64,000 nucleotides of DNA. It comes from Pseudomonas versuta (GTDB taxonomy: Bacteria > Pseudomonadota > Gammaproteobacteria > Pseudomonadales > Pseudomonadaceae). Positions 54,154-64,000 of the stretch are shown here, in pieces. A program made the translations under genes and the position numbers. Every line of letters begins with the position of its first letter. Positions within the stretch are counted from its first letter, which is position 1. Under the pieces are notes generated by a model. It did no database searches. It saw only the letters and a program-made list of their open reading frames with translations, and was not told the DNA's origin. Where the stretch lies: assembly GCF_001294575.1 (NCBI RefSeq), contig NZ_CP012676.1:4482001-4546000 (forward strand), written 5' to 3'.

Positions 54154-54186
54154 AAAAAAAGCCAACGCTTAGCGTTGGCTTTTTTT
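54154..54186 (+). terminator. Intrinsic terminator of the dnaA-gyrB operon
   Basis: GCCAACGCT / AGCGTTGGC stem flanked by an A-run and a T-run, 19 bases after the gyrB stop. Confidence 0.88.
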
Positions 54187-54473
54187 ATGGGCAAAACATC
54201 CTGTGGCGCCAATAACAGTCCATGCTCAGTTACACACAATTGCAGCAAACATCCCCATTACCCGCTTCCTTACAAAGTTGTGCACCGGATGCTGATCCAG
54301 TAGCTGCGTTGCACCGATTTTTACAGGTCATGCAGTTGGGAGAGCGCAATACCCGTCCCGGCACTTTTGAGGGGACTGTGCAAAAACGCACAAGCCATGG
54401 GCGAAATCACGCGTTTCAAACTCGGCATTAATCAATACGATGGGGCAGGACAAGAACAATAAAAAGGTGATGC
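54187..54473. other. Gap between gyrB terminator and GMC oxidoreductase gene
   Basis: About 287 bases with no convincing gene, repeat or RNA. A short open frame at 54222-54431 has no family resemblance. It presumably contains the promoter of the next gene. Confidence 0.6.
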
Positions 54474-56129
54474 ATGACATCAGCCAGCAAGGTGTACGAC
54501 TTTATCGTTGTGGGCGCCGGACCTGCGGGTTCAGTGCTGGCGAATAGGCTGTCTGCCGACCCCCGTCACAGCGTGCTCCTGCTCGAAGCGGGTGGACAAG
54601 ATAACTATCCATGGATCCACATCCCCGTGGGCTACCTCTATTGCATTGGTAACCCGCGTACCGACTGGTGCTTCAAAACAGAGGCTCAGGCCGGTTTGCA
54701 AGGCCGCAGCCTGAGTTATCCCCGGGGCAAGGTACTGGGGGGCAGTTCATCGATCAACGGCATGATCTATATGCGTGGCCAGGCCGGTGATTACGACAGC
54801 TGGGCCGAGCTGGGTAATCCGGGCTGGGCCTGGAAAGACGTATTGCCTCTGTTCAAACGCAGTGAAAAACACTTTGCCGGCAACTCGGATTTGCACGGTG
54901 CTGACGGAGAGTGGCGGGTCGAACAACAGCGTTATTCATGGCCGATTCTGGATGCGTTCCGTGAAGCGGCAGCCCAAAGCGGTATTGCCACGGTTGGCGA
55001 TTTCAACAGCGGCGATAATCAGGGCTGTGGATACTTTCAGGTCAACCAGCGGGCCGGTGTGCGCTGGAATGCTTCCAAGGCTTTTTTACGTCCAGTGCTC
55101 AAACGCCCTAATTTGACGGTATTGACCGATGTGCAGGTCGACAAGGTACTGCTCGATAATGGCCGCGCCACCCAGGTCATCACCCGCAGGCAAGGAATCG
55201 AACAGGTCTTTGCCGCGCGCCGCGAGATTATCCTGTGTGCTGGCTCCATTGGCTCTCCAGGCATCTTGCAGCGCTCGGGCATCGGCCCTCGCCCGCTGCT
55301 GGACAGCCTGGGAATAACTGTGCAGCACGAGCTGCCCGGGGTGGGCGGTAACCTGCAAGATCACCTGCAACTGCGCCTGATCTTCAAACTAACCAAGGCA
55401 CGCACCCTAAACCAGGTGGCCAATAGCCTCTGGGGCAAGCTCGGGATGGGCCTGCGATACGCTTACGACCGCAGTGGTCCATTGGCCATGGCGCCGAGCC
55501 AGTTGGGGGCTTTCGTCAAATCCGATCCGGCTCAACCTTCGGCCAACCTGCAATACCACGTGCAGCCGCTCTCCCTGGAGCGCTTTGGCGAGCCATTGCA
55601 CACCTTCCCTGCTTTCACCGCCTCGGTCTGCAATCTGCGCCCCAAAAGCCGTGGCCGGGTCGATATTCGCTCGGCTAACCCGGACGACGCGCCGCTGATC
55701 GACCCCAACTATCTGAGCCACCCCGATGATTTAAAAGTCGCGGCAGATGCCATTCGCATGACCCGCAGCATCGTGGCCAGCCCTGCCCTGCAGGCTTTTT
55801 CACCAGAGGAATACCTCCCGGGCAAGGCGTTGCAAACTGAGCAAGAGCTGTATGAGGCTGCCGCGCGCATCGGTACCACGATCTTTCACCCGGTAGGCAC
55901 CTGCCGTATGGGGCAGGACTCAGACGCTGTGGTCGATGCCCAATTGCGAGTACATGGGGTGTCTGGATTAAGGGTGGCAGATGCGTCGATCATGCCTCGT
56001 ATCGTTTCAGGTAATACCTGCTCGCCAACCTTGATGATTGGTGAAAAGGCCGCGCAGTTGATTCTTGCAGGGCCTGTTCACACACGAGAAACAGAAAACA
56101 ACCGCACACAAGCAGCACCGGTCGCCTGA
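54474..56129 (+). CDS. GMC-family FAD-dependent oxidoreductase
   Basis: A 551-residue choline/alcohol-dehydrogenase-like flavoprotein oxidising an alcohol. FAD-binding fold [19 protein letters not shown] near 9-27 with the conserved [21 protein letters not shown] (GMC signature), and the C-terminal HPVGTCRMG and [15 protein letters not shown] region holding the active-site histidine. Similar to choline dehydrogenase and AlkJ-type enzymes; the substrate is unknown. Followed 94 bases later by an MFS transporter, which may move its substrate. Confidence 0.9.
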   Translation: MTSASKVYDFIVVGAGPAGSVLANRLSADPRHSVLLLEAGGQDNYPWIHIPVGYLYCIGNPRTDWCFKTEAQAGLQGRSLSYPRGKVLGGSSSINGMIYMRGQAGDYDSWAELGNPGWAWKDVLPLFKRSEKHFAGNSDLHGADGEWRVEQQRYSWPILDAFREAAAQSGIATVGDFNSGDNQGCGYFQVNQRAGVRWNASKAFLRPVLKRPNLTVLTDVQVDKVLLDNGRATQVITRRQGIEQVFAARREIILCAGSIGSPGILQRSGIGPRPLLDSLGITVQHELPGVGGNLQDHLQLRLIFKLTKARTLNQVANSLWGKLGMGLRYAYDRSGPLAMAPSQLGAFVKSDPAQPSANLQYHVQPLSLERFGEPLHTFPAFTASVCNLRPKSRGRVDIRSANPDDAPLIDPNYLSHPDDLKVAADAIRMTRSIVASPALQAFSPEEYLPGKALQTEQELYEAAARIGTTIFHPVGTCRMGQDSDAVVDAQLRVHGVSGLRVADASIMPRIVSGNTCSPTLMIGEKAAQLILAGPVHTRETENNRTQAAPVA

Positions 56130-56223
56130 ATGCGATCGTGGTTTCGGACGCAGTCATCCGTAACCGACAGTGGACAACAACAATAATCACTGTGGCCCAC
56201 CCATAGGGCCGAGGACATTGCAC

Positions 56224-57846
56224 ATGTCAGACTCAATTGCACAACAGGCTGTTTCTGCCAAGGGAACAACCGGCCGTGAAGAACGAAAGATCATTTTTGC
56301 GTCATCCCTCGGGACGGTTTTCGAGTGGTATGACTTTTTCTTGTATGGCGCTTTGGCGACCGTTCTCAGCAAGCAGTTCTTTGCCGGAGTCAACGACACC
56401 ACCGCGTTCATCTTTGCCTTGATGGCCTTCGCCGCCGGTTTTTTGGTGAGACCATTCGGAGCACTGGTATTTGGCCGGTTGGGCGACATGATCGGGCGTA
56501 AATACACCTTCCTCATGACCATTATTCTGATGGGTTTATCAACCTTTGCCGTGGGGCTGCTACCCACTTACACCAGCATCGGGATTGCGGCGCCGATCAT
56601 GCTCGTGCTGTTACGCATGCTCCAGGGGCTGGCGCTGGGCGGTGAATACGGTGGCGCGGCGACGTATGTGGCGGAGCACGCCGCGCCCGGCAAGCGCGGT
56701 TTCAACACCAGCTGGATTCAATCCACGGCCACGTTGGGGTTGTTGCTGTCGTTGGTGGTGGTACTGAGCTGCCGCTATCTGACCGGTGACCAGTTTGAAG
56801 TCTGGGGCTGGCGCTTGCCGTTCCTGCTGTCCATCGTGCTGCTGGGCATCTCGACCTGGATTCGCATGAGCATGCATGAGTCCCCGGCGTTCGTGAAAAT
56901 GAAGGCCGAAGGCAAAACCAGTAAATCGCCGATCCGTGAGTCGTTCGGTAAGTGGGAAAACCTCAAGATCGTGCTGATTGCGCTGTTCGGTATCAACGCC
57001 GGCCAGGCCGTGACCTTCTATACAGCGCAGTTCTATGTCCTGTTCTTCCTGACCCAGATGCTCAAGATGGACCCGGCCCAGGCCAACATGTTGCTCATCA
57101 TCAGTGTGGTGATTGGCGCTCCGTTCTTTATCTTCTTCGGCTGGCTCTCGGACCGTGTAGGCCGCAAGCCGATCCTTATGCTCGGGTTGTTGCTGGCTAC
57201 GGTGCTGTACTTCCCGCTGTTCAAGGGCCTGAGCCACTATGCCAACCCGCAAATTGATGCCGCCAGCCGTCAGTCGCCAATTGTGGTAATGGCTGACCCT
57301 GCGACCTGTACCTTCCAGTTCGACCCTGTGGGCAAAGCGCGGTTCGACAGCCCGTGTGACAAGGTCAAGACCTTCCTGGTCAAGCAAGGCTTGCCTTACA
57401 GCTCGCAGGCCGCTGCGCCCGGCACTGATGTGCAGGTGTCGGTAGGTGACAAACAGATCAAAGGCTTTGATGAAGCGGCCATGCGCGGCGCTATCAGCGA
57501 AGCGGGTTACCCCGCCAAGGCTGACCCGAGTGCGGTCAACCAGCCGATGGTGGTGCTGATGATGGTCCTGCTGACACTCATCGCGACCATGACCTATGGC
57601 CCACTGGCTGCGGTGATGGTTGAACTGTTCCCGACCCGGATCCGCTACACCTCCATGTCCCTGCCGTATCACATTGGCAATGGCTGGTTCGGCGGGTTTT
57701 TGCCCACCGTATCCTTTGCGCTGGTGGTCTACACCGGGGATATCTTCTATGGGCTGTGGTACCCGGTCGTGATCACCGGGGTCAGCCTGGTGGTAGGCAT
57801 GCTCTGCCTGAAGGAAACCCGAAACGTCGATATCGACAAGATATAA
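56224..57846 (+). CDS. MFS transporter, metabolite:H+ symporter type
   Basis: A 540-residue inner-membrane transporter, start ATG 56224 with GAGGA upstream. Twelve helices in two halves; the MHS-type signatures FEWYDFFLYG, GRLGDMIGRKY, LQGLALGGEYGGAATY and SDRVGRKP are clear. Unusually, about 100 residues (about 336-440) form an extra hydrophilic loop between helices, with two cysteines about 16 residues apart. Likely shared regulation with the GMC oxidoreductase. Substrate unknown. Confidence 0.9.
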   Translation: MSDSIAQQAVSAKGTTGREERKIIFASSLGTVFEWYDFFLYGALATVLSKQFFAGVNDTTAFIFALMAFAAGFLVRPFGALVFGRLGDMIGRKYTFLMTIILMGLSTFAVGLLPTYTSIGIAAPIMLVLLRMLQGLALGGEYGGAATYVAEHAAPGKRGFNTSWIQSTATLGLLLSLVVVLSCRYLTGDQFEVWGWRLPFLLSIVLLGISTWIRMSMHESPAFVKMKAEGKTSKSPIRESFGKWENLKIVLIALFGINAGQAVTFYTAQFYVLFFLTQMLKMDPAQANMLLIISVVIGAPFFIFFGWLSDRVGRKPILMLGLLLATVLYFPLFKGLSHYANPQIDAASRQSPIVVMADPATCTFQFDPVGKARFDSPCDKVKTFLVKQGLPYSSQAAAPGTDVQVSVGDKQIKGFDEAAMRGAISEAGYPAKADPSAVNQPMVVLMMVLLTLIATMTYGPLAAVMVELFPTRIRYTSMSLPYHIGNGWFGGFLPTVSFALVVYTGDIFYGLWYPVVITGVSLVVGMLCLKETRNVDIDKI

Positions 57847-57859
57847 ACGGCGATTACCT

Positions 57860-57897
57860 TGTAGGAGCAGCCGGTCGACGCTCGATTGCTCCTACAC
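57860..57897. repeat. REP-like palindrome
   Basis: TGTAGGAGCA and TGCTCCTACA arms (10 bp) bracket a short unrelated centre. Same family as 43381 and 63134. Confidence 0.65.
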
Positions 57898-57919
57898 AGG
57901 ACAGGTATTTTCCAGGCAC

Positions 57920-57950
57920 AAAAAAACCGGCTAATCAGCCGGTTTTTTTA
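57920..57950. terminator. Intrinsic terminator after the MFS gene
   Basis: ACCGGCT / AGCCGGT stem with long A- and T-runs, so it can work in both directions; it lies 74 bases past the MFS stop. Confidence 0.85.
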
Positions 57951-58063
57951 GTGCCTTGAAAAACTTATGCACGTTTTTCATCAAAAAGTCATACCTTGAA
58001 ATAAGCATATAAATCATTAAGTTACGGCTGTTTTATGAAAGAAATACAAAACTTGTGCACAAG

Positions 58064-58849
58064 TTATCCACAATTTGACTGGTCTGCTGCGGCTTCAATC
58101 GGCACTGCCACAGGTGGCAGTGAACCCATTTCACGCTGAGTCTTCTCGTTCCAGGCCTGTACCCGGTCATTGAGCTCTGCAATCGCCCGTGGACCCGTGC
58201 CATTGGCGTACATCGGTTCGCCAATCACCAGCTCAATGGTGCCGGCTTTTTTCGCCCAGCCCGTCTTGGGCCAGTATTTGCCGGCATTGTGGGCAATCGG
58301 TAATACCGGCAAATCGGCGTTTACGGCCAGCGCGGTACCGCCTCGGGAAAACTTGCCCACCTGGCCGAATGGCACGCGGGTGCCTTCCGGAAAGATCAGC
58401 ACCCAAATGTTGTCCTTGAGCAGCTCATCACCCTTCTTGGCGATGTGCTTGAGCGCAGCCTTGGGGTTGTCGCGGTCAATGGCGATCGGGCGCAGCATGG
58501 CCATGGCCCAGCCAAAGAACGGTACATACAGCAGCTCGCGCTTGAGTACCTGACTCAACGGCTGAAAGTAGGCCGAGAGAAAAAACGTTTCCCAGGTACT
58601 TTGATGGTTGGCCAGGATCACACAAGGTCGTTGCGGGATGTTTTCAGCACCCTTCACGTCCACGTGGATGTTAAGAAACACCCGGGTCAGCCACAGAGCA
58701 CAGCGGCACCAGTACACGTTAATGAACCGGTAGCGCGCGCGGAACGGCAAGAACGGGGCGACAAAAAAGCTCAGTGAGCACCACAGCAGAGCGCTGGTGC
58801 CCAGCAGCAGGTAAAAGAAGAAGGTTCTGATGGCCTGCAGTATCGACAT
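58064..58849 (-). CDS. Lysophosphatidic acid acyltransferase (PlsC-like)
   Basis: 1-acylglycerol-3-phosphate acyltransferase that makes phosphatidic acid at the inner membrane. From ATG 58849, 261 residues: N-terminal membrane helix, the NHQSTWETFF motif (H-x4-D/E type; here H..WE) and FPEGTRVPFG. In Pseudomonas this gene (LptA type) sits before gmhB. The longer frame start at 58969 overlaps gmhB and is disfavoured. Confidence 0.9.
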   Translation of the reverse strand: MSILQAIRTFFFYLLLGTSALLWCSLSFFVAPFLPFRARYRFINVYWCRCALWLTRVFLNIHVDVKGAENIPQRPCVILANHQSTWETFFLSAYFQPLSQVLKRELLYVPFFGWAMAMLRPIAIDRDNPKAALKHIAKKGDELLKDNIWVLIFPEGTRVPFGQVGKFSRGGTALAVNADLPVLPIAHNAGKYWPKTGWAKKAGTIELVIGEPMYANGTGPRAIAELNDRVQAWNEKTQREMGSLPPVAVPIEAAADQSNCG

Positions 58850-58925
58850 AGCGACTTTTACCATTGCGGATAAAGCACCGCTTAACCGGCCTGCACGCAA
58901 GTGCAGACGAATGTTTGAGGGGGCT

Positions 58926-59459
58926 TTATTTGTGGATAAGTTCTGCGGCAACTGCCGCCAGATCGTCAAATATTAGGGTATTGACCGGTAACTGTTTGGC
59001 CAAAGTAAGCAGGCCTTTTCCGGTCTTTACCAAAACTGGCTGAGAATCGACGGCTTGCGCGGCCTGCAAGTCACCCAAACTGTCGCCGACAAACCAACAA
59101 TCGGCCAAATCAGCACCGTAATGCTCGGCAATGGTGTGCAACATGCCCGGTTTTGGCTTGCGGCAAGCGCAACCTTCGTCGGGGCCGTGAGGGCAATAAA
59201 CAATGATGCCGACCTCACCACCCTGCTCGGCCACAAGCGCCCGTAAACGCTCATGCATGGCCTCCAGAGTAGCCACATCGTAGTAGCCGCGGGCAATGCC
59301 GGACTGGTTGGTCGCGACTGCGACGGTCCAGCCGGCCTTGCTCAACTGCGCAATGGCCTCGATCGCGCCAGGGAGCGGGATCCACTCCTCGACAGACTTG
59401 ATGTAAGCGTCGGAGTCGTAATTGATCACTCCGTCCCGATCGAGAATCAGCAGTTTCAA
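58926..59459 (-). CDS. gmhB: D-glycero-beta-D-manno-heptose-1,7-bisphosphate 7-phosphatase
   Basis: HAD-family phosphatase in the ADP-heptose pathway for LPS core. From TTG 59459 (a better-spaced AAGGGG than TTG 59465) the product has 177 residues: LDRDGVIN motif with the two catalytic aspartates, TNQSG, and the zinc loop CPHGPDEGCACRKPKPG (Cys/His/Cys/Cys). Lies 11 bases after glyS. Confidence 0.93.
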   Translation of the reverse strand: MKLLILDRDGVINYDSDAYIKSVEEWIPLPGAIEAIAQLSKAGWTVAVATNQSGIARGYYDVATLEAMHERLRALVAEQGGEVGIIVYCPHGPDEGCACRKPKPGMLHTIAEHYGADLADCWFVGDSLGDLQAAQAVDSQPVLVKTGKGLLTLAKQLPVNTLIFDDLAAVAAELIHK

Positions 59460-59470
59460 CAGCAAACCCC

Positions 59471-61525
59471 TTAGCCCAGCAGCGAAATATCGGCAACGCC
59501 GAGGAACAGACCGCGCAAGCGCGCCAGCAGTGCATAGCGGTTAGCCCGCACGCTCGGGTCTTCAGCGTTGACCATGACCGCTTCAAAGAACGCATCCACA
59601 GGCTCACGCAACGATGCCAGACGTGTCAGCGCTTCGTTGTATTGGCGAGCCGCAGCCATTGGCTGAACGGCTTCGTCTGCCTTCTGGATGGCCGAGAACA
59701 GCGAGAACTCATTGGCATTATCGAAATAACGGGCTTCGACATGGGTCGACACCGTGCCTTCGATTTTGCTCAGCAGGTTGGATACGCGCTTGTTCACTGC
59801 GGCGAGGGCGGCGGCTTCCGGCAATTGACGGAAGGCCTGAACGGCTTGCACCCGCTGATCGAAGTCCAGTGCCGAGGTCGGGTTCAACGCACGCACCGAC
59901 AGGTACGTGGCGACATCCACACCTTCGTCTTCATAACGCGCACGCAGGCGGTCGAAGATGAATTCCAGCACTTGATCTGCCAGACCGGCCGGCTTGATCT
60001 TGGCGCCGAAGGCGCTGACAGCGAAGCTCACGGCTTCGGTCAGGTCGAGGTCGAGTTTCTTGTCGATCAGGATCCGCAAGATACCCAGCGCTGCGCGACG
60101 CAGTGCATACGGGTCTTTGCTGCCGGTAGGGAGCATGCCGATGCCGAAAATACCCACCAGGGTGTCTAGCTTGTCAGCGATGGCCACTGCCGCGCCGGTC
60201 AGGGTACCCGGCAACTCTGCGCCAGCACCGCGTGGCATGTACTGTTCGTTCAATGCCAGGGCGACATCTTGCGGCTCGCCATCGTTAAGGGCGTAGTAGT
60301 AACCGGCAATGCCTTGCATCTCCGGGAACTCGCCGACCATTTCAGTGGCCAGGTCGCACTTGGACAGCAGACCGGCACGGGCGGCACGCTGGGCATCGCC
60401 ACCAATGCGTGGAGCAATGAACGCTGCCAGCTTGGAAACCCGTACAGCTTTGTCGTAAACGCTGCCCAGTTGCGCCTGGAACACCACGTTTTGCAGACGC
60501 AGGTTGAAGCTTTCCAGGGTCTGCTTCTTGTCTTGCTTGAAGAAAAACTCAGCGTCGGTCAGGCGTGGGCGAACCACTTTCTCGTTACCCGAGACGATCT
60601 GCTGTGGGTCTTTGCTCTCGATGTTGGCCACAGTAATGAAGCGTGGCAGCAACTTGCCATCAACGTCCAGCAGGCAGAAATACTTCTGGTTGTCCTGCAT
60701 GGTGGTGATCAGGGCTTCTTGCGGTACATCCAGGAAGCGCTCTTCGAAAGAGCACACCAGCGGCACCGGCCATTCAACCAGCGCGGTCACTTCGTCAAGC
60801 AGGGCTGGCGGCACGATTGCAGTGCCTTCCTGCAGGGTTGCCAGCTCGGCCACACGCTTGGAAATCAGCTCGCGACGCTCGTTGAAGTCTGCCAGCACGT
60901 AGGCTTTGCGCAAGTCTTCGAGGTAGTTGGCCGGAGCGCTGATACGCACATTTTCCGGGTGGTGGAAGCGGTGACCACGGGAGTCGCGACCGGATTTCTG
61001 AGCCAGGATGGTGCAGTCGATGACTTCATCGCCCAGCAACATCACCAGCCATTGGGTCGGACGCACGAACTCGACCTTGCGGGCACCCCAACGCATGCGC
61101 TTGGGGATTGGCAGGTCGTTCAGCGAGTCTTCAACGATGGTCGGCAGCAGGCTGGCAGTCGGTTTGCCGACGATCACCTGGCTGAAACGCAGTTTTGGAC
61201 CGCTCTGATCGATTTCGCTCAGCTCAACGCCACATTTCTTGGCAAAACCAAGGGCTGCCTGAGTCGGGTTGCCTTCAGCATCGAAGGCGGCCTGGCGTGG
61301 CGGGCCATCGATGTTGATGCTGCGATCCGGTTGCTGGGTTTCGAGCTGAGTCAGCAGCACGGCCAGACGACGGGGCGCGGCGTAAACTTTTTTCGCGCTG
61401 AATTTCAAACCTGCGGTTTGCAGGCCTTTTTCAATCCCGGCCAGAAATGCTTCGGCCAGGGTATTCAGGGCTTTTGGCGGCAGTTCTTCAGTGCCCAGTT
61501 CAACCAGAAAATCTTGAGCACTCAT
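59471..61525 (-). CDS. glyS: Glycyl-tRNA synthetase beta subunit
   Basis: 684-residue beta chain of the alpha2-beta2 glycyl-tRNA synthetase; carries tRNA-binding and anticodon-recognition parts. Starts [23 protein letters not shown] overlapping the glyQ stop by four bases (ATGA). Contains the HD-like insert and the DALRI-type C-terminal domain ([19 protein letters not shown]). Confidence 0.97.
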   Translation of the reverse strand: MSAQDFLVELGTEELPPKALNTLAEAFLAGIEKGLQTAGLKFSAKKVYAAPRRLAVLLTQLETQQPDRSINIDGPPRQAAFDAEGNPTQAALGFAKKCGVELSEIDQSGPKLRFSQVIVGKPTASLLPTIVEDSLNDLPIPKRMRWGARKVEFVRPTQWLVMLLGDEVIDCTILAQKSGRDSRGHRFHHPENVRISAPANYLEDLRKAYVLADFNERRELISKRVAELATLQEGTAIVPPALLDEVTALVEWPVPLVCSFEERFLDVPQEALITTMQDNQKYFCLLDVDGKLLPRFITVANIESKDPQQIVSGNEKVVRPRLTDAEFFFKQDKKQTLESFNLRLQNVVFQAQLGSVYDKAVRVSKLAAFIAPRIGGDAQRAARAGLLSKCDLATEMVGEFPEMQGIAGYYYALNDGEPQDVALALNEQYMPRGAGAELPGTLTGAAVAIADKLDTLVGIFGIGMLPTGSKDPYALRRAALGILRILIDKKLDLDLTEAVSFAVSAFGAKIKPAGLADQVLEFIFDRLRARYEDEGVDVATYLSVRALNPTSALDFDQRVQAVQAFRQLPEAAALAAVNKRVSNLLSKIEGTVSTHVEARYFDNANEFSLFSAIQKADEAVQPMAAARQYNEALTRLASLREPVDAFFEAVMVNAEDPSVRANRYALLARLRGLFLGVADISLLG

Positions 61526-62475
61526 TGTGCAGCCTCCAACTTAGCCAACACTTCATCACGCAAATCAGGGGGTGCCATCGGGAAGCCCAGCTTGGCGCGA
61601 GCTTCGAGATACGCCTGAGCCACCGAGCGGGCCAGGGTCCGCACACGCAAGATGTACTGCTGACGTGCAGTCACCGAAATGGCCCGGCGCGCATCCAGCA
61701 GGTTGAACGTGTGGGATGCCTTGAGCACCATCTCGTAGCTTGGCAGCGGCAGCGGTTGATCGAGTTCGATCAGGCGTTTGGCTTCGCTTTCATAGAAATC
61801 GAACAGCTCGAACAGTTTGTCGACGTTGGCATGTTCGAAGTTGTAAGTCGATTGCTCGACTTCGTTCTGGTGGAATACGTCGCCGTAGGTCACCTTGCCG
61901 AACGGACCGTCAGTCCATACCAGGTCGTAGACCGAATCCACGCCCTGCAGGTACATCGCCAGACGCTCAAGGCCGTAGGTGATTTCGCCGGTTACCGGGT
62001 AGCACTCAATGCCGCCTACTTGCTGGAAGTAGGTGAACTGCGTGACTTCCATACCGTTGAGCCAGATTTCCCAGCCCAGACCCCAGGCGCCCAGTGTCGG
62101 CGATTCCCAGTTGTCTTCCACGAAACGGATGTCGTGCACCAGAGGATCCAGGCCGATGTGCTTCAGCGAGCCCAGGTACAGCTCCTGAAAGTTAGGCGGA
62201 TTGGGCTTGAGAACTACCTGGAACTGGTAGTAATGCTGCAGACGGTTCGGGTTTTCGCCGTAGCGGCCGTCAGTCGGGCGACGACTGGGCTGCACATAAG
62301 CGGCGTTCCAGGTTTCCGGGCCCAGAGAGCGCAGAAACGTGGCGGTATGGAATGTGCCGGCGCCCACTTCCATATCGTAGGGCTGAAGCACCACACAACC
62401 TTGCTCGGCCCAGTATTGCTGGAGGGCGAGGATCAAGTCTTGGAAGGTACGCACTGCTGGCGTAGGCTGGCTCAC
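61522..62475 (-). CDS. glyQ: Glycyl-tRNA synthetase alpha subunit
   Basis: Catalytic class II synthetase subunit of 317 residues, starting at a GTG (62475) with AGGTGA upstream. Motif 2 region ([31 protein letters not shown]) and the conserved C-terminal [12 protein letters not shown]. Divergent from tag across 81 bases. Confidence 0.97.
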   Translation of the reverse strand: MSQPTPAVRTFQDLILALQQYWAEQGCVVLQPYDMEVGAGTFHTATFLRSLGPETWNAAYVQPSRRPTDGRYGENPNRLQHYYQFQVVLKPNPPNFQELYLGSLKHIGLDPLVHDIRFVEDNWESPTLGAWGLGWEIWLNGMEVTQFTYFQQVGGIECYPVTGEITYGLERLAMYLQGVDSVYDLVWTDGPFGKVTYGDVFHQNEVEQSTYNFEHANVDKLFELFDFYESEAKRLIELDQPLPLPSYEMVLKASHTFNLLDARRAISVTARQQYILRVRTLARSVAQAYLEARAKLGFPMAPPDLRDEVLAKLEAAQ

Positions 62476-62556
62476 AAATTCACCTGTTTCTTGGGCTGCG
62501 ATTTAAAGAGCGGGAGTATACCCGATTCGGTCGCGCCTCCACCCCTTGGAGCCTAT

Positions 62557-63114
62557 ATGCCACGTTGTTTCTGGTGTCCAGAAGACCCGCTGTATGCGGC
62601 GTACCACGATCAAGAGTGGGGCGTGCCGTTGCGCGATGCGCATGGGCTGTTCGAGTTGTTATTGCTCGAAGGGTTCCAGGCCGGTTTGTCCTGGATCACT
62701 GTTCTGCGTAAACGCGAGCATTATCGCAAGGTCATGTTCGGCTTTGATGTGCAGCGACTGGCAGCCATGACTGACGCCGAAATCGAGACGTTGATGCTCG
62801 ATCCGGGGATCATCCGCAACCGCCTGAAAATCACCGGGGCAAGGCGTAATGCCCGGGCCTGGCTGGCGCTGGATAACCCGGTCGAGTATTTGTGGTCGTT
62901 TGTGGGGGGCCAACCCAGGATCAACCACTTCACTGAACGCCATGAGTTTCCGGCCGTTACGCCGCAGGCAGAAGCCATGAGCAAAGGCTTGAAAAAAGCC
63001 GGCTTCACGTTCGTCGGACCGACCATTTGTTATGCCTTCATGCAGGCCAGTGGCATGGTTATGGATCACGCCACCCATTGCGACCGCTACGCTGAGCTGG
63101 CGAACGCCGGTTAG
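62557..63114 (+). CDS. tag: DNA-3-methyladenine glycosylase I
   Basis: Removes 3-methyladenine from DNA in base-excision repair. From ATG 62557 (TTGGAG upstream), 185 residues. Zinc ligands C4, H17 and the C-terminal H171/C175 pair are in place, with the WITVLRKREHYR and TICYAFMQASGMVMDH segments. A longer upstream reading frame is a shadow of glyQ. Confidence 0.95.
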   Translation: MPRCFWCPEDPLYAAYHDQEWGVPLRDAHGLFELLLLEGFQAGLSWITVLRKREHYRKVMFGFDVQRLAAMTDAEIETLMLDPGIIRNRLKITGARRNARAWLALDNPVEYLWSFVGGQPRINHFTERHEFPAVTPQAEAMSKGLKKAGFTFVGPTICYAFMQASGMVMDHATHCDRYAELANAG

Positions 63115-63133
63115 AATGCTGCCCAATACAGAC

Positions 63134-63163
63134 CTGTAGGAGCGAGCAAGCTCGCTCCTACAG
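63134..63163. repeat. REP-like perfect palindrome
   Basis: 13-bp perfect arms CTGTAGGAGCGAG / CTCGCTCCTACAG with a CAAG loop, between tag and the acyltransferase gene. Confidence 0.8.
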
Positions 63164-63189
63164 AAAACGTTTTTTAAAGAGAAAACCCT

Positions 63190-64000
63190 GTGGAAAAGTT
63201 TAAAGGCGCCTTGCTGGTCGGGGCTCTACGGTTATTCGCCATGCTCCCGTGGAGCGCGGTTCAACGTGTCGGTTCCGCCATCGGCTGGCTGATGTGGAAA
63301 CTGCCCAATCGCTCGCGCGACGTGGTGCGCATCAATCTGGCCAAATGCTTCCCCGAGATGGACCCGATGGCCCGGGAGCAACTGGTGGGCCAAAGCCTCA
63401 AGGATATCGGTAAAAGCCTGACTGAGAGTGCCTGTGCATGGATATGGCCGGCCCAGCGCTCAATTGATCTGGTGCGTGAAGTCGAGGGTCTGGACGTGCT
63501 CAAGGAGGCCCTTGCCTCAGGTAAAGGCGTGGTCGGCATCACCAGTCACCTGGGCAACTGGGAAGTGCTCAACCACTTCTATTGCAGCCAGTGCAAACCG
63601 ATCATTTTTTACCGTCCGCCCAAGCTCAAGGCGGTTGACGAACTGTTGCGCAAACAGCGCGTGCAGCTGGGCAACCGCGTGGCGGCGTCGACCAAAGAAG
63701 GCATTTTGAGTGTCATCAAGGAAGTGCGCAAAGGTGGCCAGGTAGGCATTCCGGCCGACCCGGAGCCAGCCGAGTCGGCGGGTATTTTTGTGCCGTTTCT
63801 GGGCACCATGGCCCTGACCAGCAAGTTCGTACCGAACATGCTGGCGGGTGGCAAGGCGGTGGGCGTATTCCTGCATGCATTGCGTCTGCCGGACGGTTCG
63901 GGCTTCAAGGTGATTCTGGAAGCGGCTCCCGAGGCCATGTACAGCACCGACACTGAAACGTCATGCGCGGCCATGAGCAAGGTAGTGGAAAAGTATGTGC
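63190..64000 (+). CDS. Lipid A biosynthesis lauroyl acyltransferase, 5' part (runs off the window)
   Basis: GTG 63190 begins an open frame of 270 codons that reaches the window edge, product starting VEKFKGALLVGALRLFAMLPW. It matches the LpxL/HtrB family of inner-membrane enzymes that add a secondary acyl chain to lipid A: N-terminal membrane segment, the H-x4-E motif in TSHLGNWEVLNHF, then RPPKLKAVDELLRKQR and GQVGIPADPEPAES. The position after tag matches Pseudomonas gene order. The C-terminus lies outside the window. Confidence 0.9.
   Translation, partial: MEKFKGALLVGALRLFAMLPWSAVQRVGSAIGWLMWKLPNRSRDVVRINLAKCFPEMDPMAREQLVGQSLKDIGKSLTESACAWIWPAQRSIDLVREVEGLDVLKEALASGKGVVGITSHLGNWEVLNHFYCSQCKPIIFYRPPKLKAVDELLRKQRVQLGNRVAASTKEGILSVIKEVRKGGQVGIPADPEPAESAGIFVPFLGTMALTSKFVPNMLAGGKAVGVFLHALRLPDGSGFKVILEAAPEAMYSTDTETSCAAMSKVVEKYV

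Noticed and set aside
54222..54431. 69-codon open frame between gyrB and the GMC gene
   Set aside because: No recognisable domain and no convincing ribosome binding site; probably chance.
61447..62556. Long upstream extension of the tag reading frame
   Set aside because: It is antisense to glyQ and glyS; the real start is ATG 62557 with a ribosome binding site and the standard N-terminus.

Overview
The window is a stretch of a Pseudomonas chromosome spanning the replication origin, most like the fluorescens/putida side of the genus. The basis is gene order recalled from Pseudomonas genomes and recognisable protein families; no database search was run. The conventional chromosome start (dnaA) lies at about 47.9 kb, so the window runs from the end of a standard genome map (uvrD side) across the origin to the first genes of the map (lpxL/htrB side). 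No rRNA, tRNA, insertion sequence, prophage or CRISPR array was seen.

Layout. 0-8.6 kb: a PAS-domain sensor cut by the window edge, uvrD, a Tim44-like membrane protein, a SMI1/KNR4-like protein, a CPA2 cation:proton antiporter, an acyl-CoA thioesterase, pdxY and a DUF3301 protein, separated by REP-like palindromes. 8.8-13.3 kb: a zinc-limitation locus with two divergent operons, zigA - DUF1826 - second CobW GTPase leftward and folE2 - gamma-carbonic anhydrase rightward, with two Zur-like boxes between them. 13.3-16.7 kb: a DUF3617 protein, cardiolipin synthase and a cyclopropane fatty acid synthase-like methyltransferase. 16.7-22.7 kb: a tightly coupled operon of three SPFH (HflK/HflC-like) membrane proteins and an HmtA-like P-type metal ATPase, with a third Zur-like box just upstream. 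22.8-25.2 kb: a PIB-1-like periplasmic serine hydrolase and a LysR regulator beside an empty-looking glmS/attTn7 site. 25.3-38.6 kb: glmS, glmR, glmU, the complete F1Fo ATP synthase operon (atpIBEFHAGDC) and parAB. 38.6-47.4 kb: rsmG, mnmG, an extra ABC-F ATPase, mnmE, yidC, yidD, rnpA and rpmH. 47.9-54.1 kb: dnaA, dnaN, recF, gyrB. 54.5-57.9 kb: a GMC oxidoreductase and an MFS transporter. 58-64 kb: lysophosphatidic acid acyltransferase, gmhB, glyS, glyQ, tag and a truncated lpxL/htrB-like gene.

Two intergenic regions carry clusters of perfect DnaA boxes next to AT-rich DNA: rpmH-dnaA (expected oriC) and the region upstream of mnmG. Three ParB-site-like palindromes (one in folE2, two in recF) fit the parAB genes present. 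The most interesting reading is that 8.8-22.7 kb forms a zinc-scarcity island: Zur-like boxes precede both the zinc-metallochaperone/folE2/carbonic anhydrase genes and the SPFH-ATPase operon, one SPFH protein has a strongly histidine-rich N-terminus, and the DUF1826 protein has residues suggestive of a mononuclear-iron site. Metal-uptake cooperation between the SPFH proteins and the ATPase is inference.
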